Origin: Bacillota bacterium
GTDB lineage: Bacteria; Bacillota; Clostridia; Christensenellales; Borkfalkiaceae
Direction of reading: 5' to 3'
NCBI GenBank assembly: GCA_003343995.1
Contig: QAKE01000012.1
Location: 1-36,121, forward strand
Length of the DNA stretch: 36,121 nt
Under the pieces are notes generated by a model. That model was not told the origin of the DNA and searched no databases. It saw only the letters and a list, made by a program, of their open reading frames with translations. Made by a program: the position numbers and the translations under genes. Below are positions 1 to 6,571 of the stretch, piece after piece (position 1 is the first letter of the stretch; every line of letters begins with the position of its first letter).

Positions 1-38
1 GACACGATCTTCCCGGCGGGAAGATATTGTTGTTTCAT
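1..38 (-). CDS. N-terminus of a host protein, possibly RimM (cut by window edge)
   Basis: Only the first 13 codons are inside the window, reading MKQQYLPAGKIVS from an ATG at 38-36. A GGAGG ribosome binding site lies just upstream at about 43-47. The hydrophobic stretch ending in AGKIV resembles the conserved start of the 16S rRNA processing protein RimM, which usually begins with a few residues then xGKIVNTHG. Thirteen residues cannot prove this. The next part of the gene lies outside the window. Confidence 0.4.
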   Translation of the reverse strand, partial: MKQQYLPAGKIV

Positions 39-66
39 GGGAACCTCCATAACTGACGCTACCATT

Positions 67-95
67 AGTATATCGTGTTTCGCCGCAGGAAACAA
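67..95 (-). promoter_or_regulatory. Sigma-A-type promoter for the minus-strand gene at 1-38
   Basis: On the minus strand, TTGTTT (95-90) and TATACT (72-67) are separated by exactly 17 bases. Transcription would start about 20 bases before the ribosome binding site of the gene at 38. Confidence 0.55.
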
Positions 96-131
96 GAGAA
101 AATCTTTGACGCACGTATGGTTCCGCTGCGG

Positions 132-162
132 AAAGCCCCCCCCTCTGCGAAGAGGGGGCTTT
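132..162. terminator. GC-rich hairpin, possible terminator
   Basis: AAAGCC and CCCTCT on the left pair with AGAGGG and GGCTTT on the right (12 base pairs with a three-C bulge) around a short loop. No long T run follows on either strand, so terminator activity is uncertain. It lies between the start of the minus gene at 38 and the end of the phosphoribosyltransferase. Confidence 0.4.
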
Positions 163-191
163 GGACATCGGGCAGCTATCTGAGGCATGAT

Positions 192-227
192 ACATGCGGC
201 CCGCACCAGATGGTGCGGGCCGCATGT
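192..227. terminator. 16-bp perfect hairpin downstream of the phosphoribosyltransferase
   Basis: The arms 192-207 and 212-227 are perfectly complementary around an AGAT loop. It begins 13 bases past the stop codon of the minus-strand phosphoribosyltransferase gene, where a terminator is expected. A TTTT run follows on the plus strand; the minus strand has no clear T run. Confidence 0.6.
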
Positions 228-239
228 TTTGGATATGTA

Positions 240-797
240 TTATCCCTTGACGGTGCCGTCGGCATTGAAGACCGGCAGCTTTTCCAGATAGACAATGTCG
301 CTGCGCTCCTGTGCGTCGCCCTCGGCAAGGACGGCCATGCGGCCCGCGACAGTCGCGCCTGCTTCTTCGACGAGCTTTTCCAGCGCCTTGAGCGATTCGC
401 CGGTGGAGATCACGTCGTCGACAATCAGGATGCGCTTGCCGCGCATCAAAGCGGCGTCTGCGCCGGAGAGATAGAGGTGCTGTTCATGCTGCGTGGTGAT
501 GGAGTTGACGTCGACGCAGAGCGGATCGGTCAGATAGACCTTCAGACCCTTGCGGGCGACAAAGTAGGTCTTCGCGCCGGACTGGCGCGCCATCTCGTGG
601 ATCAGGGGGATGCTCTTGGCTTCGGCCGTGAGCAGATAATCATAGTCCTTCGGCGCGCGGGCGAGCAGCTCCTTCGCGCAGGCCACGGTGATCTCGGCGT
701 CGCCGAACATGATGAATGCGCCGATGTACAGATCGTCCGTCACCTTGCAGATGGGCAGATCGCGCGTGACGCCCGCGATCGTCATTCGATGTGTCAT
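240..797 (-). CDS. Purine phosphoribosyltransferase family protein (apt/xpt-like)
   Basis: A 185-residue cytoplasmic type I phosphoribosyltransferase. The PRPP-binding motif ILIVDDVISTGES lies at about residues 123-135 and is followed by a helix typical of the fold; TAEAKSIPLIHEMAR near residue 60 is also conserved in Firmicutes proteins annotated as adenine or xanthine phosphoribosyltransferase. The enzyme would convert a purine base plus PRPP to the nucleotide (salvage). In the uninterrupted chromosome its nearest divergent neighbour would be the NCS2 purine permease at 33319, which supports a purine role, but the exact base cannot be read from the sequence. The ATG at 797 has a good ribosome binding site (GGAGAAGAGG) and its own promoter at 850-878. 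Confidence 0.85.
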   Translation of the reverse strand: MTHRMTIAGVTRDLPICKVTDDLYIGAFIMFGDAEITVACAKELLARAPKDYDYLLTAEAKSIPLIHEMARQSGAKTYFVARKGLKVYLTDPLCVDVNSITTQHEQHLYLSGADAALMRGKRILIVDDVISTGESLKALEKLVEEAGATVAGRMAVLAEGDAQERSDIVYLEKLPVFNADGTVKG

Positions 798-849
798 AGC
801 CTCTTCTCCTTACCAAAACCGGATCGTTTCCGGTAGTTTTCCAACGAAT

Positions 850-878
850 ATTATAGTGTCAAACTGCGGAAATGTCAA
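850..878 (-). promoter_or_regulatory. Consensus promoter of the phosphoribosyltransferase gene
   Basis: On the minus strand a perfect TTGACA (878-873) and a perfect TATAAT (855-850) are separated by 17 bases. The prophage direct repeat begins only 9 bases upstream of the -35 element, so the insertion leaves this promoter intact. Confidence 0.85.
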
Positions 879-887
879 ACCGGAATT

Positions 888-904
888 GCATTTTCGTGCA
901 AAAG
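888..904. repeat. Left copy of the 17-bp direct repeat flanking the prophage
   Basis: GCATTTTCGTGCAAAAG is identical to 33165-33181, and the similarity stops sharply on both sides. It marks the left host/prophage junction. It is not part of a tRNA or coding gene. It could be a long target duplication or an attachment core. Confidence 0.85.
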
Positions 905-906
905 TG

Positions 907-930
907 TCCGCTGTATAGTGAAATGCGAAA
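907..930. repeat. Left terminal inverted repeat (IRL)
   Basis: 917-930 (AGTGAAATGCGAAA) matches the reverse complement of 33141-33154 (AGTGAAAAGCGAAA) at 13 of 14 positions. Extending outward to 907 and 33164 gives 18 of 24 matches. This is the expected binding site of the IS30-type transposase. TATAGT at 914-919 lies inside it. Confidence 0.7.
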
Positions 931-963
931 GAGGTCGCAAGACCTCGGACGCATTTCTTTTTT
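921..963 (+). terminator. Hairpin plus T-run just inside the left end
   Basis: AAATGCG (921-927) pairs with CGCATTT (950-956), and GAGGTC (931-936) pairs with GACCTC (941-946) around a GCAA loop; six Ts follow at 958-963. It would stop transcription entering from the host. A transcript starting near 926 would lose the outer arm and keep only the six-pair inner stem. Confidence 0.7.
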
Positions 964-990
964 ATTTCCGGGCGAAAGGAGGTCGGAGGA

Positions 991-1242
991 ATGGGACGGA
1001 AATATCGGTACATTGGGCCCGTCGAGCGGGCCGAGATTGAGCGCCTCCACAATGGAGGGGGCTCCCCGGCCTTTATCGCCGAGCGGGTCGGCGTCCATGT
1101 ATCCGCGATTTACCGGGAGCTCCCCAAGGGGTACACCGGGGCCGTGGACGAGTACGGCCGAAAGATTTACAGCGCCGAGGCGGCGCAACAGGTTTTCGAG
1201 CGCAATATCAAGCGCCGGGGCGAGAGGGCCGCGGCTCAATAA
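991..1242 (+). CDS. Stand-alone IS30-type helix-turn-helix protein
   Basis: An 83-residue basic protein. Residues about 8-46 (VERAEIERLHNGGGSP, then FIAERVGVHVSAIYREL) form an HTH_38-like domain of the type found at the N-terminus of IS30 transposases; the same pattern is seen in the prophage transposase (RERLKIEAWLKAGWSKRR, then IADELGRHISTIYREIKRG). The following YSAEAAQQ segment also resembles the IS30 region after the HTH. No catalytic domain follows. The ATG at 991 has a strong AGGAGG site. It is the first gene inside the left end, 27 bases past the terminator-like hairpin. It probably binds the terminal repeats or regulates transposition or early transcription; this is inference. It could instead be an ordinary phage regulator. 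Confidence 0.7.
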   Translation: MGRKYRYIGPVERAEIERLHNGGGSPAFIAERVGVHVSAIYRELPKGYTGAVDEYGRKIYSAEAAQQVFERNIKRRGERAAAQ

Positions 1243-1270
1243 CAAAGAGGAGGATTGCTATACCATGAAA
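1243..1270 (+). promoter_or_regulatory. Repeated translation start region, copy 1 (predicted small RNA target)
   Basis: These 28 bases, covering the ribosome binding site, spacer and first two codons of the next gene, are identical to 3128-3155. The core GATTGCTATACC is perfectly complementary to the 5' end of the small RNA predicted at 8190-8122. The long 11-base spacer between AGGAGG and ATG is conserved in both copies. Confidence 0.7.
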
Positions 1271-2107
1271 GCGAGAAACATTACCGAGGCTTGGAAAATT
1301 GCCTATGAGATCGCGGACGAGGGGACCTATTCCCTCGACAAAACCAGCGAGGAGCGGGCGGGATACAAGATTTTCCGCGCCGAGGAAAATCCCGAGTCCC
1401 GTATCTGCGACCTCGGCGCCCGCCTCGAGGTCGTGACCGCCTCCGGGAAGTCCGTCAATGTCTGGATCGACGACGACTCGGCCGCCGACAATGAGCCGGC
1501 CGCCGCCCCCGAGGACACCGCCGACGAGCCGGCCGCCTCCGAGCACTACGGAGACGACCTCGCCCAAAAAATCCGGGCCGAGTATTCCACCGCGGCGGAG
1601 CTGACCGATTTCGAGAAATTCGTCCTAAATCACGGATACGAGCACGAGACGAAAGAGAGCTTGCAAGCCGGATATGATCGCTACTGGAAAGCCGGACACG
1701 GGATTTTGCTCACGCTCGAGGAGTTCCTCGCCGAGGCCAAAAAGGACGCGACCTCCCCCGCCGTCGACACTTACGAGGTCCTCGTCGGCCTCTACAACGA
1801 GAAGAAACTCACGGCCTCCGAGGTCGCGCAATATGCGGCCTATCGTTGGTGCCTTATGACCCCGGAGGCCCTCGTCGCCTACAAGACGGACGGCCCGGAG
1901 AGGTGGAGGGTCAACAACTGCGGGGAAAAAATCTCCGTCGACGAGGCCCGCGTCCGCGTGTGCGAGGAGTGGGGCTTTGAGGCGAGCCGGGTAAAAATCA
2001 TCGGGACGCCCTTCTACGACTCGACCGACTGGCAATTTATCCGCTTTGACTGTGCCGGTATGGCGTGGCTCTGGACGGACGAGGGCCTCTATAAGGTGTT
2101 CGTGTGA
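1265..2107 (+). CDS. Phage early protein of unknown function, 280 residues
   Basis: No family is recognised. The ATG at 1265 is chosen because it follows the AGGAGG site inside the 28-base repeat; an upstream extension would overlap the HTH gene. The N-terminal part (about 1-70) is a compact mixed-charge domain, residues 75-95 are an Ala/Glu/Pro/Asp-rich linker, and the C-terminal part contains aromatic and charged blocks such as YRWCLMTPEALVAYK and ends in WLWTDEGLYKVFV. There is no signal peptide or membrane segment. It is the second gene of the early operon, and its translation start is shared with the gene at 3150, so both probably respond to the same post-transcriptional signal. Confidence 0.65.
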   Translation: MKARNITEAWKIAYEIADEGTYSLDKTSEERAGYKIFRAEENPESRICDLGARLEVVTASGKSVNVWIDDDSAADNEPAAAPEDTADEPAASEHYGDDLAQKIRAEYSTAAELTDFEKFVLNHGYEHETKESLQAGYDRYWKAGHGILLTLEEFLAEAKKDATSPAVDTYEVLVGLYNEKKLTASEVAQYAAYRWCLMTPEALVAYKTDGPERWRVNNCGEKISVDEARVRVCEEWGFEASRVKIIGTPFYDSTDWQFIRFDCAGMAWLWTDEGLYKVFV

Positions 2108-2158
2108 CCCGGAGGACCCGGGGGCGGGAAATCCGCCCCCGGGAGATAGGAGGCATAT

Positions 2159-2614
2159 ATGAGCGCGATATTCAAGCCGGAGCCCATCAAGTGGGAGGAT
2201 ATAGAGGGCGGCCTCGGGGCGGACGAGCTCGAGAGGATTTCTAATTTCGTGTGGGAATATTGCTACTCGGACGAACCGAAAACCTACGACGGCGACGAGG
2301 AACTATCCACGGATTTAGTCTTTTTCTCCGAGGCGTGGGACAAGATCGACGGGAATTTCGATACCGTGGCGACGATGGAACAGACGACGGCGGTCCTCTC
2401 GCTGATCGTCGGGAGCTTTTTCAACAGTTGGGCGCGGGAGAAGATCGTCGAGGCCCTCACGAAGTCGGCGACAAAGCCCCAGCTCGTGGAGATTTTGACC
2501 CATGTAACGAGCGCCTATTGTCAATATATCTCTTTGAGGGCCCGGATCGAGATTGACGAAATGAGGGAGAAATACCTCGAAATGATAGCGGGACACGGGG
2601 AGGCGAGACCATGA
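2159..2614 (+). CDS. Phage early protein of unknown function, 151 residues
   Basis: No family is recognised. The protein is acidic, soluble and apparently mostly helical: it begins MSAIFKPEPIKWEDIEG and has a hydrophobic helix around residues 78-92 (TAVLSLIVGSFFNSW) followed by amphipathic helices. The ATG at 2159 has a good site (ATAGGAGG) seven bases away. Its stop overlaps the start of the next gene in an ATGA arrangement, so the two are translationally coupled. Small helical proteins in this position of phage operons often modulate host or phage enzymes, but nothing specific can be claimed. Confidence 0.65.
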   Translation: MSAIFKPEPIKWEDIEGGLGADELERISNFVWEYCYSDEPKTYDGDEELSTDLVFFSEAWDKIDGNFDTVATMEQTTAVLSLIVGSFFNSWAREKIVEALTKSATKPQLVEILTHVTSAYCQYISLRARIEIDEMREKYLEMIAGHGEARP

Positions 2615-2880
2615 GCGGACGCCGGCCGACCCTCTCCGAGGTCCTCGACCTACTCGGCCACGGCGAGCGGGTGTTTATAATCCACCGCCTCGGCCCGCAC
2701 GAGTGCGAGGCCGTCGTCGAGGGGACGATTGAGGAGGTCAAAAAGACCGCCGCCGTGGAGGTGTGCGGGGACAACATCGTCGAGCGCATAGCGGGAGAGT
2801 TATCCGACGCCTCCGACCCATGGGACGACGCCGTCCCGATCCTGATTATCACCATCGGCGGAAAGGGGGCGAATTTATGA
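2611..2880 (+). CDS. Small phage early protein, 89 residues, unknown function
   Basis: No family is recognised. The ATG overlaps the upstream stop (ATGA) and the stop overlaps the downstream start, so it lies in a coupled run of small genes. It begins MSGRRPTLSEVLDLLGHG, then alternates strands (RVFIIHR, EAVVEG) with acidic helices. No cysteine pair, signal peptide or membrane segment is present. Confidence 0.6.
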   Translation: MSGRRPTLSEVLDLLGHGERVFIIHRLGPHECEAVVEGTIEEVKKTAAVEVCGDNIVERIAGELSDASDPWDDAVPILIITIGGKGANL

Positions 2881-3125
2881 GCCGTTGCCGAGGGTGCGGA
2901 GCTCCGATAGAGTGGATCACCACCGCGGCGGGCCGGTCAATGCCCGTCGACCCGGAGCCCGTCTTTATCATCGAGGGCGCCGGCTCGGACCGCTTTGTCA
3001 CGGACGAGGGCGAGGTCGTGACGGGACGGAGAGCCCTCCCGGCAGAGGAGCGGCCCTCGCTGGCCGTGGCCTTTGTACCGCATTGGAAAACCTGCCCGAA
3101 CGCCGCCGACTTTCGACGGAAATAG
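2877..3125 (+). CDS. Small phage zinc-finger-like protein (CxxCxxxI...MPVDP type)
   Basis: An 82-residue protein starting at the ATG at 2877, which overlaps the previous stop. MSRCRGCGAPIEWI followed by GRSMPVDPEPVFII is a pattern I recognise from small proteins common in Clostridia phages. The CxxC at residues 4-7 and a later HWKTC (about residue 72) could bind one zinc ion. Function is unknown; the family is thought to be nucleic-acid-associated only by analogy. It is followed by a short gap carrying the second copy of the repeated translation start. Confidence 0.65.
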   Translation: MSRCRGCGAPIEWITTAAGRSMPVDPEPVFIIEGAGSDRFVTDEGEVVTGRRALPAEERPSLAVAFVPHWKTCPNAADFRRK

Positions 3126-3127
3126 AT

Positions 3128-3155
3128 CAAAGAGGAGGATTGCTATACCATGAAA
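3128..3155 (+). promoter_or_regulatory. Repeated translation start region, copy 2 (predicted small RNA target)
   Basis: Identical over 28 bases to 1243-1270 although the two downstream genes are unrelated after the second codon. Conservation therefore acts on the start region itself. GATTGCTATACC at 3138-3149 is the complement of the predicted small RNA 5' end. Confidence 0.7.
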
Positions 3156-4799
3156 AGCCTAATTTTGACCGCGCAAGAGGCCCGAGAGCTTTCCAGCCTC
3201 GGCGGCCTCACTGTGACGAAACCCATCAAACCCGCGCCGCCCTATATCGAGGGGGCGCAATTCGCCGAACAGCTCCCCGGGTGGGTGCTCGTCGGCCCTG
3301 ACGCCCGCCGCCTCGGCGCCGGCGACGGCGTCGCGGACCTGTTCGCCCCTCCCGTCACCCCGGGAGACGCCGTCTATATCCGGGAGCCGTGGTATAGGCT
3401 CCGGGACCCGAAAGGCGGCGGCCCCTCCGACCGGGTGATCCTCGCCGCCGACGCGGTCGTCGGAGAGGAACAGACGGCCTATAAATGGGCCTCCCCCGTA
3501 TCCATGCCCGAGGCCGCGGCCCGCCGCTTTGCCCGGGTGCGCCGCGTGTCTCCGCTGTACGCCGAGGGCGTGGCCTCTTGGGAGATCGTCCTCGAGCTCG
3601 TGCAAAAGGACGCCGCCCAAGCTATCGACGCCGGCCTCGTGTACTCCGACGCCGAGGACGAGGAGGACGCCTCCGGCCGGTACACCTACACCGGGAATAT
3701 GAGCCCGGAGGAGTATCAGCACATGAGCGAGCAAATCGACGCCGACCGCGACCGCCTCGAACAGGTACAAAAGCAGATCGTCGAGTATGTCGTCCGGCGA
3801 GAGTACATCAAAAACACAATGGCCGGCCTCGAGGGGACCGGGAAAAAGACGATGGACCTTGTCGAGGAGGACTCTCTCCTCGCCGCGGAACTCGAAAAGC
3901 TCGCGGACGAGGAGGAGGAGCTCCGGGAGGCTTTGGAGGACGCCCTCGGGCCGGTCCCCGGGGTGGACCGCTACGCTCAAGAGGCCCTCCGCGAGGCGGA
4001 AAACCGTCTCTCGCCGGATATGAGCCCGGAGGAGCGGGTAAAGCTCGAGGCCGAAATAAAGGCCCTCCTCGCCTATCTCGGGATTATCGGAGAACCGCCC
4101 GCCGCGCCGGCCACGGGAGGCGAGGAGAGGCCCGGAGCGGGAGAACCGTCCACGGATACCACCGCGGCGGAGGCGGCCTCTACGGCCTCGGAAACGGCCG
4201 GAAAGGACACCTCCGAGGAGGCCGAGGAGATCGGCTCTTTCACCCTCGGAAAGTGTAAATACTGCGGCCGGGAATGGGGAGTCACGCTCGAGGGCGCGAG
4301 GGGCGGCGGCTATCCTACCCAGCGGACGGCGAACGCCGCCGCAACCCGCCTTTGCGACTGTGCGGAGGCCGTCGCAAACCGGGCACCGATTGTGGGCGTC
4401 GCCCTCGCCGTGACCCGGGGCGTTTGCCGGTATTGCGGGCAGTTCGCGGAGGTCGGCCCTCACCCCTCCCAAGCGGCGGCGGACGAGACCGCCTCCGAGG
4501 TGTGCAGTTGCGCCGCCGCCCGCATGGCGCGGCGGGAGCGGGAGCAAATCGAGGACGCCCAAGAGCGAGTGAGGCGACTCTTTGGAGAGGGGGCCGAGGA
4601 CCTCGGCTTTAAGGCGGTCCACGACGACGCGGTCGGCCTCCTCGAGCGGGTCGTCGAGCTGATCGCAAAGGGCCCGATCTCCTCGGCGAGTATCAATGTC
4701 CGGGGACGCTGTAAAGCGAAATTCTCCATCACGAGCAAAGGGAAAATCAAGGTCTCCCGGAGCGAAACCCGCTCTTGCGACCTCGAGGCCGGAGAGTGA
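3150..4799 (+). CDS. ASCH-like domain / coiled coil / double zinc module protein
   Basis: 549 residues. Residues 1-150 look like a phage ASCH domain (PUA-like fold): PGDAVYIREPWYR and KWASPVSMPEAAARRFARVRRV match the usual 'GD.lyvrEtw ... spi.mP..aaR.fl.vt.v' pattern. Residues about 190-310 are strongly charged and coiled-coil-like. Residues 315-365 are an Ala/Thr/Glu linker. Two tandem cysteine modules follow: CKYCG (about 370) ending in CDC, and CRYCG (about 424) ending in CSC, each able to hold one zinc ion. The C-terminus is basic. ASCH domains bind RNA or modified nucleotides in known cases, so nucleic acid binding is likely; the partner is unknown. Its start is a predicted small RNA target. 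Confidence 0.65.
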   Translation: MKSLILTAQEARELSSLGGLTVTKPIKPAPPYIEGAQFAEQLPGWVLVGPDARRLGAGDGVADLFAPPVTPGDAVYIREPWYRLRDPKGGGPSDRVILAADAVVGEEQTAYKWASPVSMPEAAARRFARVRRVSPLYAEGVASWEIVLELVQKDAAQAIDAGLVYSDAEDEEDASGRYTYTGNMSPEEYQHMSEQIDADRDRLEQVQKQIVEYVVRREYIKNTMAGLEGTGKKTMDLVEEDSLLAAELEKLADEEEELREALEDALGPVPGVDRYAQEALREAENRLSPDMSPEERVKLEAEIKALLAYLGIIGEPPAAPATGGEERPGAGEPSTDTTAAEAASTASETAGKDTSEEAEEIGSFTLGKCKYCGREWGVTLEGARGGGYPTQRTANAAATRLCDCAEAVANRAPIVGVALAVTRGVCRYCGQFAEVGPHPSQAAADETASEVCSCAAARMARREREQIEDAQERVRRLFGEGAEDLGFKAVHDDAVGLLERVVELIAKGPISSASINVRGRCKAKFSITSKGKIKVSRSETRSCDLEAGE

Positions 4800-4808
4800 G
4801 GGGAGAAT

Positions 4809-5291
4809 ATGGCGAAATATGCAGAAAAGACGGAGGTCTCCTCCTCTCGCTCCCGCGACGAAATCGAGCGGACCCTCACCCGGTACGGGGCGACTCAATT
4901 CGCCTACGCATGGCAAGAGGGCCGCGCCGTGATCGGCTTTGTCCTCGGCGGGAAACAAGTCCGCCTCATGCTCCCCCTCCCGGACAGAGGGGCCCGGGAA
5001 TTTGTCTACACCCCGGAGCGGGGCCTCAAGAGGTCGCCGGAGCAACAGGCGCAAGCCTACGAGCAAGCGGTAAGGCAAAAGTGGAGGGCCCTCGCCCTCG
5101 TCGTCAAGGCGAAATTGGAGGCCGTCGAGGCCGGTATCTCCGTATTCGAGCGAGAATTTTTCTATGATATTGTCCTCCCTGACGGCCGGACGGTCGGAGA
5201 GTATGTCCTCCCGCAAGTGGAGGAGAGCTATCGCTCCGGGATCATGCCTCCCATGATCCCGGCCCTCGGAGAGGGGGTGCCGACGCTGTGA
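4809..5291 (+). CDS. Conserved phage protein of unknown function, 160 residues
   Basis: The N-terminal pattern TEVSSSRSRDEIERTLTRYGATQFAYAW is one I recognise from hypothetical proteins found widely in phages of Gram-positive bacteria, followed by a strand-rich region (GKQVRLMLPLPD) and a helix QQAQAYEQAVRQKWRALALVVKAKLEAVEAG, ending in an acidic tail. No catalytic motif is evident. The start is the ATG at 4809, preceded by GAGGGGAG. The stop overlaps the next start. The family is often near recombination or modification genes, but its function is not established. Confidence 0.7.
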   Translation: MAKYAEKTEVSSSRSRDEIERTLTRYGATQFAYAWQEGRAVIGFVLGGKQVRLMLPLPDRGAREFVYTPERGLKRSPEQQAQAYEQAVRQKWRALALVVKAKLEAVEAGISVFEREFFYDIVLPDGRTVGEYVLPQVEESYRSGIMPPMIPALGEGVPTL

Positions 5292-5473
5292 GGCCGCTCT
5301 TGATCGTAAAGGTCGACGCTATGCTCCGCCCGCAAACCGAGGCGGAGCTCATTAAAAAGGTGAAAGAGGGCGTCGAGGACGGGGCGCTCGTCCTCGGCCC
5401 GGAGTGCGAAATAATCGCCTTTGACTCCGAGGGTCGGCTCGCCTATCCGACAGAGAGGGGGGCGGAGCTGTGA
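5288..5473 (+). CDS. Small phage protein, 61 residues, unknown function
   Basis: It starts at a GTG (5288) overlapping the previous stop and ends overlapping the following start. The sequence MRPLLIVKVDAMLRPQ, then ELIKKVKEGVEDGALVLG, suggests a small alpha/beta protein. I recognise the general 'LIVKVD...R....L..i...i..GvlVL' pattern from phage proteins without a known role. Confidence 0.55.
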   Translation: MRPLLIVKVDAMLRPQTEAELIKKVKEGVEDGALVLGPECEIIAFDSEGRLAYPTERGAEL

Positions 5474-5673
5474 TTGAGGTGGTAGTCCGGGAGTATTGTC
5501 AAGACTGTATGGAATTTGAGCCCCGGGCGGATATAAGCGCCTTATACGCGAACAACACGCCGGAGACGGTTCATATTGCCGTGAAGTGCGTACACGCCCA
5601 CAAGTGCGAGCTCATAAAACGACACCTCGAGGCGAGGGCCGGCCGGAGCGAGGCGGAGGAGATAGAGCCGTGA
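5470..5673 (+). CDS. Small cysteine-containing phage protein, 67 residues
   Basis: It starts at a GTG (5470) overlapping the previous stop. VREYCQDCMEFEP and VKCVHAHKCELIKRHLEAR give one CxxC and a CxHxxxC group, which together could bind one zinc ion. The C-terminal helix is basic then acidic. Similar small zinc proteins are common in Clostridia phage early operons; function is unknown. Confidence 0.6.
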   Translation: MIEVVVREYCQDCMEFEPRADISALYANNTPETVHIAVKCVHAHKCELIKRHLEARAGRSEAEEIEP

Positions 5674-6560
5674 AAATCGGGCTCGTTGATGTGGACGGCC
5701 ATAACTGGCCCTCTCTCCCTCTCATGAAAATATCGGCATACCACAAAAAGAGAGGCGACGCCGTCGAGCGGTGGTTTCCTATGTCGCACTATGACAAGGT
5801 CTATATGAGCAAGGTCTTTACATTCACCCCGGATATTGAGACTGTGATATATGCGGACGAGATCGAGCGCGGCGGGACGGGATATTTCTATCCAGATGGA
5901 GGACCGACCCTCCCGGAGGAAATCGAGCATATTTACCCGGATTATTCTCTATACGAGGAGACAACAAAGGGGACGGCCTACGGATTTTTAACCCGGGGGT
6001 GTCCGAGAAATTGCGGATTTTGCATAGTGAGCAAAAAAGAGGGACAAGCCTCCCGGCAGGTCGCGGACCTCGGGGAATTTTGGAGAGGACAGAGGGAAAT
6101 AAAGCTCCTCGACCCAAATATTCTCGCGTGTCGTGACCGCGAGCGGCTACTAAAACAACTCATTGACTCGGGCGCTCGTGTAGATTTCACCCAAGGGCTC
6201 GATATTCGATTGATAGAGGGCGTCGAGGACCTCGTCGCGGCGGTCAAGGTTAAGAGGCTCCATTTCGCATGGGACAACCCGGAGCAAAACTTGAGGCCGT
6301 ATTTTGAGAGCTACAAGAAAAAGACGACCCTCCCATATTGGAAACTCGGAGTTTATGTCCTCGTCAACTACAATTCGACACACGAGCAAGACCTCGAGCG
6401 GGTCTATTTCTTGCGAGAGCTCGGCTTTGACCCCTACATAATGATTTTTGAAAAAGAGACCGCTCCGCGGGAGGCGCGGCTCCTCCAAAGGTGGGTAAAT
6501 AATCGCCTGATTTTCAGATCGTGCCCGCGCTTTGAGGACTACGACCCGCGGCGGGGATAG
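5670..6560 (+). CDS. Phage radical SAM protein
   Basis: 296 residues from a GTG at 5670, which overlaps the previous stop. CPRNCGFC (Cys111, Cys115, Cys118) is the CxxxCxxC motif that binds the 4Fe-4S cluster of radical SAM enzymes. Residues 1-100 (KIGLVDVDGHNWPSLPLMKISAYHK, in part) resemble the N-terminal domain of B12-binding-type radical SAM proteins, but the classic DxHxxG cobalamin motif is not seen. VDFTQGLDIRLI and LHFAWDNPEQN fit the barrel. The enzyme would cleave S-adenosylmethionine to make a radical; the substrate is unknown. Similar proteins occur in other gut Firmicutes phages. It lacks the TRAM domain and extra cysteines expected of MiaB-type methylthiotransferases. Confidence 0.8.
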   Translation: MKIGLVDVDGHNWPSLPLMKISAYHKKRGDAVERWFPMSHYDKVYMSKVFTFTPDIETVIYADEIERGGTGYFYPDGGPTLPEEIEHIYPDYSLYEETTKGTAYGFLTRGCPRNCGFCIVSKKEGQASRQVADLGEFWRGQREIKLLDPNILACRDRERLLKQLIDSGARVDFTQGLDIRLIEGVEDLVAAVKVKRLHFAWDNPEQNLRPYFESYKKKTTLPYWKLGVYVLVNYNSTHEQDLERVYFLRELGFDPYIMIFEKETAPREARLLQRWVNNRLIFRSCPRFEDYDPRRG

Positions 6561-6571
6561 GAGGAGATTAC

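Noticed and set aside
888..904. A tRNA gene as the attachment site
   Set aside because: No tRNA-like cloverleaf is visible at either flank; the repeat lies in a promoter region between divergent genes.
3159..5216. A 685-codon open frame on the minus strand opposite the ASCH/zinc gene
   Set aside because: It is a shadow of GC-rich coding sequence: no ribosome binding site, low-complexity repeated Arg/Gly/Leu/Asp composition, and it spans several well-supported plus-strand genes.
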